This document shows, one piece after another, positions 1 to 6,948 of a DNA stretch of 64,000 bases. This stretch comes from SKPS01 sp964469215. Lineage in GTDB: Bacteria; Bacteroidota; Bacteroidia; Bacteroidales; SKPS01. The DNA lies in the NCBI GenBank assembly GCA_964469215.1, contig CAYXYB010000001.1:744001-808000 (forward strand), given 5' to 3'. Numbering within the stretch: position 1 is the stretch's first letter; each line of letters starts with the position of its first letter. The notes under the pieces were generated by a model. That model made no database searches, had not been told where the DNA came from, and saw nothing but the letters and a program-made list of their open reading frames with translations. Both the position numbers and the translations under genes were made by a program.

Positions 1-161
1 TCACCCTTTTTGATGAGATTTTTACTGATAAGATCCAGAGTCTGTTCTCCAATGAAGATCTGTCCCGTTGCAGTGGCTTCACGTATCATGTCAGGTTTAC
101 TGCCAACGTCAACCATCCTGGCTTTTCCCCTTTGGTCGATATGACTTAGTTTCTTTTTCAT
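1..161 (-). CDS. moaC: Cyclic pyranopterin monophosphate synthase MoaC (N-terminal part)
   Basis: The first 53 codons of a minus-strand gene that continues past the left edge. The translation has the MoaC N-terminal pattern: LSHID, then ARMVDVGSK with the conserved MVDV block, then a REA segment. MoaC works with MoaA to convert GTP into cyclic pyranopterin monophosphate, the first step of molybdenum cofactor synthesis, in the cytoplasm. The ATG at 159-161 is preceded by a strong AGGAGG at 172-177, unusual for Bacteroidota, which supports this start. It lies 6 bp after the moaA stop, so moeA-moaA-moaC are probably one transcript. The catalytic C-terminal half is not in the window. Confidence 0.88.
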   Translation of the reverse strand, partial: MKKKLSHIDQRGKARMVDVGSKPDMIREATATGQIFIGEQTLDLISKNLIKKG

Positions 162-167
162 ATTGAT

Positions 168-968
168 TCAGCCTCCTATGTTATAGAACTCTCCGGTTGT
201 GTTTATTGTACCGCATGCAGGTTTATGGCTCAGAGCTTCTTTCCAGGCTTCAGTTATTCCGAGGGTTCTGATGTCGTATTCAATGTCATTAAACAAGCAT
301 GGTTTGAGTTTGCCGTTTGCAGTGAGGCGCATCCTGTTACAGATTCTGCAGTTACCACCTTCGCCACCTATCACTTTTGTGAAGCTTCCGGAATGGAGGT
401 CCATCAGATGGATGAAACGCACTTCAAGGTTGCGTTGGCTACACCATTCTGCCACTGCAGCAGCATCGGGCTCGTTTACATCTTTTCTTATCACACAGTT
501 GATCTTCAGAGGCTTCAGCCCGACAGACAGGGCAGCTTCTATACCCTGGAAAACCTGTGATATATCACCACCATGTGTAATCTCTCTGAATCTGTCAGGG
601 TCAGTGGTGTCGAGGCTTATATTAATCCTGAGAAGCCCCGCCTTCACCAGAGATCGCGCAAACTGCTCCAGGAGGATACCGTTGGTGGTCATTGCCAGAT
701 CTGTTATCCCATCAAGTTCTGAAAGCATTTTAACAAGGCTGGTGATGTCTTTTCTAACTAATGGCTCTCCACCGGTAATCCTCACTTTATTAATTCCAAG
801 GGATACACCATATTTAACCACATCAAATATCTCTTCAAATGACAGAATTGCTGAATGCGGCATCGGTTCCACCCCTGTGGCCGGCATACAATATGTGCAC
901 CTCAGGTTGCACCTGTCGGTTACCGATACACGAAGGTAATTCACAGTTCTGTTATAAGAGTCGTACAT
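168..968 (-). CDS. moaA: GTP 3',8-cyclase MoaA, compact form
   Basis: Radical SAM enzyme that cyclises GTP in molybdenum cofactor synthesis. The N-terminal CNLRCTYC (CX3CX2C) binds the SAM [4Fe-4S] cluster, followed by the TGGEPLVRKD block. The second cluster motif CX2CX13C is present at CRIC...KPC, and the protein ends in the conserved Gly-Gly required for activity in the family. At 266 residues it is about 60 shorter than a usual MoaA. The loss falls between the RFIHLM strand and the second cluster motif, where only about 20 residues remain. Both clusters and the GG tail survive, so this looks like a compact but functional variant rather than a broken gene. Its start overlaps the end of moeA by 17 bp. 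Confidence 0.88.
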   Translation of the reverse strand: MYDSYNRTVNYLRVSVTDRCNLRCTYCMPATGVEPMPHSAILSFEEIFDVVKYGVSLGINKVRITGGEPLVRKDITSLVKMLSELDGITDLAMTTNGILLEQFARSLVKAGLLRINISLDTTDPDRFREITHGGDISQVFQGIEAALSVGLKPLKINCVIRKDVNEPDAAAVAEWCSQRNLEVRFIHLMDLHSGSFTKVIGGEGGNCRICNRMRLTANGKLKPCLFNDIEYDIRTLGITEAWKEALSHKPACGTINTTGEFYNIGG

Positions 969-2127
969 TGGCAGGTTCCCCTTCCGCTAATTGTTTAATC
1001 CCCGGCTCCAGGGTGATTATCCCGTGACTACCATTGAGCGACTGTATGTGGGCTGAACCGTGGTAATTAACAGGATATATTCTGCCATCTTCAATACGCA
1101 CCGGTACAAAAGATTTCCGCTCAGTTCGTTTGCGGGTAAGATCGGTGCCCATCGGCAACCTTATTAAAGGAGGTTTATGATGGTGCCCCTGTAGCCTGTA
1201 ACAAAGCAGTTTTACAAGTAATTCGGTCTGAATAAAAGAGGAAACAGGGTTACCTGGCAACCCGAAGATGTATTTCTTATCATCCCTGCGGCCAAAAAGC
1301 GAAGGTTTGCCGGGTTGAACCGCCAGATGATGGAACAGAATTTCAACTCCGGCATCCAGCATCACATGAGGGACAAAGTCATAAGTTCCTTCTGATACTC
1401 CTCCGGTAAGAACAACGATATCGCTTGTTTCAAATCCTTTGAGTATTGCCTTTAGTGTGGCTTTGGGATTATCGGAAATAATGCCGAGGTATCTGGTATC
1501 GAACATGCATTGCTTTAGCTGGGCGGTGATTTGGTAACCATTACTGTTGCGTATCATCGCCCCTGAAGGAACCTCCCAGGGTTCTGCAAGTTCATTGCCG
1601 GTAGAGAAAACCGCAATGCGGGGGAGTGAGCTCACAACCACCTCTGTTGCACCTGCCGATGCCATGATAGCAATGTGTTCAGGCCTTATCAGAGTGCCTC
1701 TGCTGATAAGTATGTCTCCGATCCTTACATCTTCACCCATGTAGCATATATTGGACCTTTTCTGGTCTCCTGAAAACACCACCTTGCCATCAGTATTTAT
1801 TGTGACGTGTTCCTGCATCATAATGCAGTCGGCACCTTCAGGTACAGGGGCTCCGGTCATGATTCTGCTGCAGGTTCCGGAAAAAATCGAGTGACCAGGT
1901 ATTATCCCTGCCGGTATCTCCTCCAGGATGCTGAAAGGGCCTGGCAGGTCTACACTACGGCAGGCATATCCGTCCATGGCAGCCTTGTTGAATGGTGGCA
2001 TGTTGATGTCAGACACCACCTCTGAGGCCAAAACTCTTCCAACAGATTCCATAAAACCGACGTGTTCTGTTTTGCCGGTCGGTGGGCATGAAAGGATAAT
2101 GTCTATAGCTTGCTCAAATGTTGTCAT
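952..2127 (-). CDS. moeA: Molybdopterin molybdenumtransferase MoeA
   Basis: Inserts molybdate into adenylylated molybdopterin, the last step of molybdenum cofactor synthesis. Recognisable blocks are PPFNKAAMDGYA near the N-terminus, RIMTGAPVPEGAD, the MoCF-fold segment VFSTGNEL, TGGVSEGTYD and GLPGNPVSS; the C-terminal domain IV follows. From the ATG at 2127 the protein is 391 residues, usual for the family. The frame is open a further 48 codons upstream, but that part is unconserved and would overlap the modE promoter, so the MTTFEQ start is chosen. A minus-strand TACTTTTG (2154-2161) about 27 bp upstream is a good Bacteroidota -7 element. First gene of moeA-moaA-moaC, divergent from the ModE-like regulator. 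Confidence 0.93.
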   Translation of the reverse strand: MTTFEQAIDIILSCPPTGKTEHVGFMESVGRVLASEVVSDINMPPFNKAAMDGYACRSVDLPGPFSILEEIPAGIIPGHSIFSGTCSRIMTGAPVPEGADCIMMQEHVTINTDGKVVFSGDQKRSNICYMGEDVRIGDILISRGTLIRPEHIAIMASAGATEVVVSSLPRIAVFSTGNELAEPWEVPSGAMIRNSNGYQITAQLKQCMFDTRYLGIISDNPKATLKAILKGFETSDIVVLTGGVSEGTYDFVPHVMLDAGVEILFHHLAVQPGKPSLFGRRDDKKYIFGLPGNPVSSFIQTELLVKLLCYRLQGHHHKPPLIRLPMGTDLTRKRTERKSFVPVRIEDGRIYPVNYHGSAHIQSLNGSHGIITLEPGIKQLAEGEPANVRLL

Positions 2128-2207
2128 ATTATCTGGGACCAATTTGCAGATTGCAAAAGTAGAAAAAAAGACATCACCGATGAACATACCCAGACATACC
2201 ATTGAAA

Positions 2208-2239
2208 TTGATACGGTGTTTGTTACTTTGCTATTTTTG
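2208..2239 (+). promoter_or_regulatory. Candidate Bacteroidota promoter for the ModE-like gene
   Basis: TTG at 2208-2210 and TATTTTTG at 2232-2239, separated by 21 bp (the consensus spacing is about 19). It lies 18 bp before the ATG of the regulator gene. The divergent moeA promoter is only about 50 bp away, so a ModE-like protein could act on both from this intergenic space. Confidence 0.5.
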
Positions 2240-2257
2240 CAAAATAAAACCACAGGT

Positions 2258-2632
2258 ATGAAACCACCCAAATCAACCAGAGAAGATGTTTTTGTGCAGT
2301 ATAAACTTTGGCTTCAGAGCATTACAGGTGAAGGGATAATAGGAGAGGGTAAGATAAAACTGCTCCAAAAAGTATCTGAACTGGGTTCATTAAGTGCTGC
2401 TGCTGAATCTGTCGGTATCAGTTACAGGAAAGCATGGGAAGATATCAGGAAAGCCGAAAGACTGCTTGGCTACCCTTTGACGGAAAAGCACAGGGGAGGC
2501 AGGGATGGTGGGAAATCAATCCTGACTCCTCAGGCCGAAAAACTTCTTGACGCTTATGATGCTCTTAAAAAGGATTTCAGCAGAAATCTTGACGAGGTTG
2601 TTGAGACCTTTAAACGCAGGATAAGTGAATAA
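2258..2632 (+). CDS. ModE-like winged-helix transcriptional regulator, DNA-binding domain only
   Basis: A 124-residue protein matching the N-terminal LysR-type helix-turn-helix of ModE, the molybdate-responsive regulator. The segment LGSLSAAAESVGISYRKAWE is the helix-turn-helix, followed by the GGRDGGKSILT wing and a C-terminal helix. It lacks the molybdate-binding (MOP/TOBE) domain of full-length ModE, so any metal sensing would need a partner. The frame is open upstream to 1928, but that part is antisense to moeA; the ATG at 2258, just downstream of a good -7 element, is preferred. Divergent placement beside moeA-moaA-moaC supports a role in molybdenum metabolism (inference). Confidence 0.82.
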   Translation: MKPPKSTREDVFVQYKLWLQSITGEGIIGEGKIKLLQKVSELGSLSAAAESVGISYRKAWEDIRKAERLLGYPLTEKHRGGRDGGKSILTPQAEKLLDAYDALKKDFSRNLDEVVETFKRRISE

Positions 2633-2721
2633 GGCACCTGATGTCGTGGATTGAAACTTTTAAAGATACCGTTTATTGATTAATTTACAGGTTTGCGCTA
2701 CTCTTTCAACATTTCAAAATT

Positions 2722-3282
2722 ATGACAGAAAATTTCAAGATTTATACAAAAACAGGTGATAAGGGTGAAACCGCCCTAATTGGTGGACAAAGGGTTATGA
2801 AGAACCACCCCCGAATCGAGGCTTATGGTGATATTGATGAGCTGAAATCATGGATTGGATTTGTAAGAGATCAGGATATTTCAATTCATCACAAGCGATT
2901 CCTTCTGGTAATACAGGACAGACTCTTCACCATCGAATCGCACCTTGCCTCACCCGATACTAAGAACATGGATAATCTCCCTGCGGTTTCCGAAAGAGAC
3001 ATTGAGGCCTTGGAAATTGAGATGGACAGGCTCAATGACACATTGCCTGCATTGAGTTCATTTATACTTCCGGGCGGTTGCATCAACGCTTCGTTGTGCC
3101 ATGTGGGAAGAACCATATGCCGTCGTGCTGAAAGAAGAATTATTACACTCACAGAATCCGAAAACGTGGATTACTTGCTTCTGAAATATGTAAACAGGTT
3201 ATCAGATTATCTGTTTGTGCTTGCGCGTGCACTGACAAAAGAGTTATCTGGCACCGAAACCCCTTGGATACCAAAGAGATAA
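2722..3282 (+). CDS. Corrinoid adenosyltransferase, PduO/MMAB type
   Basis: Transfers the adenosyl group of ATP to cob(I)alamin, giving coenzyme B12. The N-terminal TKTGDKGET is the family ATP-binding loop. The C-terminal RRAER and the Y-NRLSDYLF blocks complete the PduO active site. At 186 residues it is a single-domain enzyme of normal length. No other B12 synthesis genes are in the window, so it probably serves salvaged corrinoid. It stands alone, with 63 bp before the next gene. Confidence 0.93.
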   Translation: MTENFKIYTKTGDKGETALIGGQRVMKNHPRIEAYGDIDELKSWIGFVRDQDISIHHKRFLLVIQDRLFTIESHLASPDTKNMDNLPAVSERDIEALEIEMDRLNDTLPALSSFILPGGCINASLCHVGRTICRRAERRIITLTESENVDYLLLKYVNRLSDYLFVLARALTKELSGTETPWIPKR

Positions 3283-3299
3283 CATAGGTATCATTTTTC

Positions 3300-3329
3300 T
3301 TGACTTTTTTATTTAAAAGGTTATTTTTG
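3300..3329 (+). promoter_or_regulatory. Bacteroidota promoter of the DUF2795 gene
   Basis: TTG at 3300-3302, a 19-bp spacer and TATTTTTG at 3322-3329, followed by C. This is an exact match to TTG-n19-TAnnTTTG and lies 17 bp before the ATG at 3346. Confidence 0.75.
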
Positions 3330-3345
3330 CAAAAAAATTGATCAG

Positions 3346-3567
3346 ATGTATTGGACACTTGAACTGGCTTCTAAGCTTGAGGATGCGCCCTGGCCTGCTA
3401 CTAAGGAGGAATTGATAGATTATGCGCTACGCTCGGGTGCCCCCATGGAGGTGATAGAGAACCTGCGTGAGATTGAAGATGAAGGTGAGATATATGAAAG
3501 TATCGAAGATATCTGGCCTGATTATCCCACCAAGGAGGATTTCTTCTTCCATGAGGATGAATATTAA
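3346..3567 (+). CDS. DUF2795 domain protein
   Basis: A 73-residue acidic cytoplasmic protein resembling the DUF2795 family of small Bacteroidota proteins. It shows the family pattern: an N-terminal amphipathic helix, then WPATKEELIDYALRSGAP, a V-ENL pair and the I-DIWPDYP motif near the C-terminus. The family has no assigned function. It has its own textbook promoter and is followed by a strong terminator, so it is a free-standing monocistronic gene. Confidence 0.85.
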   Translation: MYWTLELASKLEDAPWPATKEELIDYALRSGAPMEVIENLREIEDEGEIYESIEDIWPDYPTKEDFFFHEDEY

Positions 3568-3586
3568 TGTAAAAACAAAAAAAGAT

Positions 3587-3623
3587 AGAGGGGGTATCGT
3601 TCAGATGCGCCCTCTTTTTTTTT
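3587..3623 (+). terminator. Rho-independent terminator after the DUF2795 gene
   Basis: A 12-position stem runs from AGAGGG at 3587 to CCCTCT at 3610-3615. It has one G-G mismatch, one G-U pair and a GTTCA loop, and is followed by a run of T to 3623. It has the same architecture as the hairpin after the tRNA at 63.36 kb. Confidence 0.8.
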
Positions 3624-3748
3624 AAAATAACCAGTTGTTTGATTAGCAATCTAACATGGATAATCACAAATGTAAATATCGCGTGAGGGGAGGTACAGAA
3701 TAAATTTGTTTTATCTTTGCCTTTTAATGAGAATCTAAAAACCGGATT

Positions 3749-4480
3749 ATGAAAAGAGTTATTATTGCAGTGCTGTCATTGGTGATTTTTACCGGAACTA
3801 TTAATGCTCAGGATGAAGCCGATTGGCGCTTCGGTATTAAAGTCCAACCCTCTGTATCATGGTTGGGTACTTCACTCAAAGAGTTCCAGAACGGTAAGCC
3901 AAAGCTGAATTTTGGCTACGGTCTTATTGTGGAAAAGGGTCTTTTTAAAAATACTGTGCTGGCTTCAGGATTGTTTATTAATGACTTTGGCGGCAAATAT
4001 AAATACATAGGCCTTGATAAACGGATCAACTTTAAAAGCTATGATAACTCAACATTCTTTGTCTCACGAAGCATGAGGATGAAATATGTTGAATTGCCGG
4101 TGGTGCTGAAATTCCGCACAACGGAAATCAACTACATCACCTACTTTGCGCATTTTGGCCTCGACATGGGCTTTAGGGTTAAAGCACGTGGGGATGATGA
4201 TTTCGGGGATATCAAGCCAGGATCAAAACCTGATGGAGTGTATCCGAATATTGATTTAACCAGGGATATAAGCTTCATCAAGCTTGGCCTTGATGTAGGG
4301 ATAGGGGGAGAATACAGCATTGCAGGATCAACAGCACTACTCGTAGGCATGAGCTACATCAACGGTTTTACAAACCTAACCCGTAAAAATTCTGAATTAC
4401 TGATTTACGTTGACAACTCTAAGGTGAAGCAGATTTTTTACGGTCATACCTTTATGCTCAGCGTTGGGATTCTTTTCTAA
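3749..4480 (+). CDS. Outer-membrane beta-barrel protein, PorT-like family
   Basis: The first 21 residues are a signal peptide ending in NAQ. The mature part has alternating hydrophobic strands such as FGIKVQPSVSW, FGYGLIVEKG and YVELPVVLKFR, and ends with the strand FMLSVGILF, whose terminal Phe is the usual barrel sorting signal. The arrangement (a barrel of about 220 residues with a P-V-LKF strand) fits the PorT-like / outer membrane beta-barrel families of Bacteroidota. The exact function cannot be told. A TATCTTTG -7 element lies at 3712-3719. nadE starts 6 bp after the stop, so the two are probably co-transcribed. Confidence 0.75.
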   Translation: MKRVIIAVLSLVIFTGTINAQDEADWRFGIKVQPSVSWLGTSLKEFQNGKPKLNFGYGLIVEKGLFKNTVLASGLFINDFGGKYKYIGLDKRINFKSYDNSTFFVSRSMRMKYVELPVVLKFRTTEINYITYFAHFGLDMGFRVKARGDDDFGDIKPGSKPDGVYPNIDLTRDISFIKLGLDVGIGGEYSIAGSTALLVGMSYINGFTNLTRKNSELLIYVDNSKVKQIFYGHTFMLSVGILF

Positions 4481-4486
4481 AGGATA

Positions 4487-6121
4487 ATGAAAATTGCACT
4501 GGCACAATGTAATTACCACATTGGTAATTTCTCGTTTAATGAAAATGTGATAACCGGGAAGATCAGGCTTGCAAAAGAGGATGGTGCAGACCTTATTGTA
4601 TTTTCCGAATTATCTGTTTGTGGTTATCCACCGTATGATCTTCTGGAATACAAAGACTTTGTTGAGACCTGCATTTCTTCAGTTAATAGGATAGCCAAAC
4701 ATTGCAGAGGTATAGCAGCTATTGTCGGGGCGCCTTCACCCAACCCCGCCAGAGAGGGGAAAGATCTTTTCAACACTGGCTGGTTTCTTTGCAATGGTAG
4801 TGTTAAACAATTGGTATATAAGGCTTTGTTACCTACTTATGACGTATTTGATGAATACAGGTATTTTGAACCGGCAACCCGATTCAGTATAGTCGAGCAC
4901 CTCGGCAATCGGATAGCACTTACAATATGTGAGGACCTGTGGGATGTTGGCGAAGAGCTTATGTACACCAGATGGCCGATGGAGGAGCTGATAAAGCAGT
5001 CGCCGGATATAATTGTCAATATTGCTGCATCACCTTATCATCACGGACAGGTCAAGATGCGCAGGGAGATACTTGCCACAAATGCCAGGCAGTATGGCCT
5101 GCCGCTGGTGTATGTGAATCAGGTTGGCGCCCATACCGATCTTCTCTTCGATGGCAGTTCATTGGTTATGAACAGCAAAGGTGAGGTAGTGGTCCAGATG
5201 AACCACTTTGAAGAAGATTTTTGCATTACAGATATTTCTGAGGTTGACAGGATGTCTGTTTTAAAAACCGAGGATTGGCCGGGGATGGAGATTTGCAGAC
5301 GCGGACTGGTTTGCGGAATCAGGGATTTCTTCAGAAAATCAGGCTTTTCAAAGGCTGTTATCGGACTTTCAGGTGGCCTGGATTCAGCAGTGGTGATAGT
5401 GCTTGCTGTTGAAGCCCTTGGTGCTGAAAATGTTAAAGCACTACTGATGCCATCAAGATATTCCAGCGATCATTCAATAACCGATGCCAGAGAGCTTGCA
5501 GAAAGGCTTGGAGTTAGCTATGAAATTATATCAATAGAGAACATCTTCCTTGCATTTGAAGAGACATTATCGGCAGTGTTTAAAGGTTTGCCTGCAGACA
5601 TTGCCGAAGAAAACATACAGGCCAGGACAAGAGGGGTGATACTTATGGCCTGGGCAAACAAGCTGGGGTATATTCTCCTGAACACTTCAAATAAAAGTGA
5701 AGCAGCAGTAGGCTATGGAACCCTATACGGTGACATGTGCGGAGCATTATCGGTAATTGGAGATCTTTACAAAACTGAGGTTTACGAACTTGCATATTAT
5801 ATTAACAGGGACAAAGAGATCATACCTGCAAACATAATCACCAAACCCCCTTCGGCAGAACTGAAACCAAATCAGACCGATATGGATTCACTCCCACCTT
5901 ATGAACTATTGGATGAAATTCTGAAGCTATATATAGAAAGGCAAATGAGTGCTGATGAAATTATTGCCGGCGGATCAGACCCTAAATTGGTGCAACGGTG
6001 CCTGGGGCTGGTCAATGCCAGCGAGCATAAACGGCGGCAATCACCCCCGGTGCTTCGGGTATCGTCGAAAGCCTTTGGCTATGGCAGGAGGATGCCAATT
6101 GTAAGTGGTTACAGAGGTTAA
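4487..6121 (+). CDS. nadE: Glutamine-dependent NAD(+) synthetase
   Basis: Makes NAD from nicotinic acid adenine dinucleotide, using ammonia released from glutamine. The N-terminal half (about 1-260) is a nitrilase-fold glutaminase with the Glu (SELSVCGYPP), Lys (YKALLPTYDVFDEYRYF) and Cys (LTICEDLWD) triad. The C-terminal half is the synthetase, with the P-loop GLSGGLDSAVV and the later NTSNKSEAAVGYGTLYGD block. The 544 residues fit the shorter two-domain bacterial class. The stop overlaps the stop of the convergent sulfotransferase gene by 4 bp, so the two transcripts converge with no terminator between them. Confidence 0.96.
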   Translation: MKIALAQCNYHIGNFSFNENVITGKIRLAKEDGADLIVFSELSVCGYPPYDLLEYKDFVETCISSVNRIAKHCRGIAAIVGAPSPNPAREGKDLFNTGWFLCNGSVKQLVYKALLPTYDVFDEYRYFEPATRFSIVEHLGNRIALTICEDLWDVGEELMYTRWPMEELIKQSPDIIVNIAASPYHHGQVKMRREILATNARQYGLPLVYVNQVGAHTDLLFDGSSLVMNSKGEVVVQMNHFEEDFCITDISEVDRMSVLKTEDWPGMEICRRGLVCGIRDFFRKSGFSKAVIGLSGGLDSAVVIVLAVEALGAENVKALLMPSRYSSDHSITDARELAERLGVSYEIISIENIFLAFEETLSAVFKGLPADIAEENIQARTRGVILMAWANKLGYILLNTSNKSEAAVGYGTLYGDMCGALSVIGDLYKTEVYELAYYINRDKEIIPANIITKPPSAELKPNQTDMDSLPPYELLDEILKLYIERQMSADEIIAGGSDPKLVQRCLGLVNASEHKRRQSPPVLRVSSKAFGYGRRMPIVSGYRG

Positions 6122-6948
6122 TCGATCAGGTTATATCCTTCGAAAAATGGAAAAGACTCCATCCGCTTCATTATTTCTTCAACCTGTTCTGGTGGATAGT
6201 TGTAAAGTTTTCTTGTGAGGTGAGGTTTGGCAAATACAATCGAAGAGCAAGCCTCCAACCAGTCGGCAGGTGCCTCAACATCAAGGAAGTTGCAGATTTC
6301 AATCATTGTATGACTTGGATTGCTAATCATGTTCTCATGCCTGATGGTCAGGACTCTGCAACCACTTTCCCGGATAAGCCTGAAGTTAGTGTCAGCCTGT
6401 TCGAAATGGCGGGGTATCTGCTTTTTAACCCCCTCTGCAGTTATCTCTTTTCGTACATAATTGCCCTGCATCGCCCGGGTTACAATATTGTCGAAAGGAT
6501 TCCTTACAACATGGATGAACTTCAAATTTATAGGTATGAATTCTTTTAATCTTTCGACAAGCTTGAAGTTTTGTGAAAGAAGCAATGAAGTACGCCCCCC
6601 TTTTTTGTCGCCAATAACCTTGAGGTTTCTTGCTTTGCCCTGCCACTGACCGGGGATATCATATTTATAATTGCTCCAGATACGCCCCTCCATAGCAAAT
6701 CGATGGCTGTTTTCCATTATCATGGCACATATCTGTCTGTAGCTGAATCCCCTGTGCATCATCTCAATAACATCGAGTTCGTGCGAGATTATCATCTGCG
6801 GATGAGCATCCATAACTGCACCCACCAGGCTGTGGCCGCTTCTGGGATATCCTGAAAACATACAGAAACAATTGGCCTGCTCAAAGAACTTCCTTTTTCG
6901 GGCATATTGAATGCTGTACCTGATTTTGTTTATAATTTCATATTTCAT
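6118..6948 (-). CDS. PAPS-dependent sulfotransferase-family protein (third in the exporter operon)
   Basis: A 276-residue sulfotransferase. The 5'-phosphosulfate-binding loop is GYPRSGHSL near residues 33-41 and the 3'-phosphate-binding motif is VRNPFDNIV near 150. These are the two PAPS-contacting elements of the Sulfotransfer families. The family moves sulfate from PAPS to hydroxyls of glycans or small molecules; the acceptor here is unknown. It overlaps the upstream fusion gene by an ATGA and is the last gene of the wzm-wzt operon. It is more divergent from the other two sulfotransferases than they are from each other, so it probably has a different acceptor (inference). Confidence 0.85.
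   Translation of the reverse strand: MKYEIINKIRYSIQYARKRKFFEQANCFCMFSGYPRSGHSLVGAVMDAHPQMIISHELDVIEMMHRGFSYRQICAMIMENSHRFAMEGRIWSNYKYDIPGQWQGKARNLKVIGDKKGGRTSLLLSQNFKLVERLKEFIPINLKFIHVVRNPFDNIVTRAMQGNYVRKEITAEGVKKQIPRHFEQADTNFRLIRESGCRVLTIRHENMISNPSHTMIEICNFLDVEAPADWLEACSSIVFAKPHLTRKLYNYPPEQVEEIMKRMESFPFFEGYNLID

Noticed and set aside
199..939. A 246-codon open frame antisense to moaA
   Set aside because: It mirrors the moaA coding strand, has no domain features, and moaA motifs fully account for the region.
3749..4480. Calling the barrel protein PorT of the type IX secretion core
   Set aside because: The fold fits, but no other T9SS core gene is adjacent and the sequence cannot separate PorT from the many PorT-like barrels.
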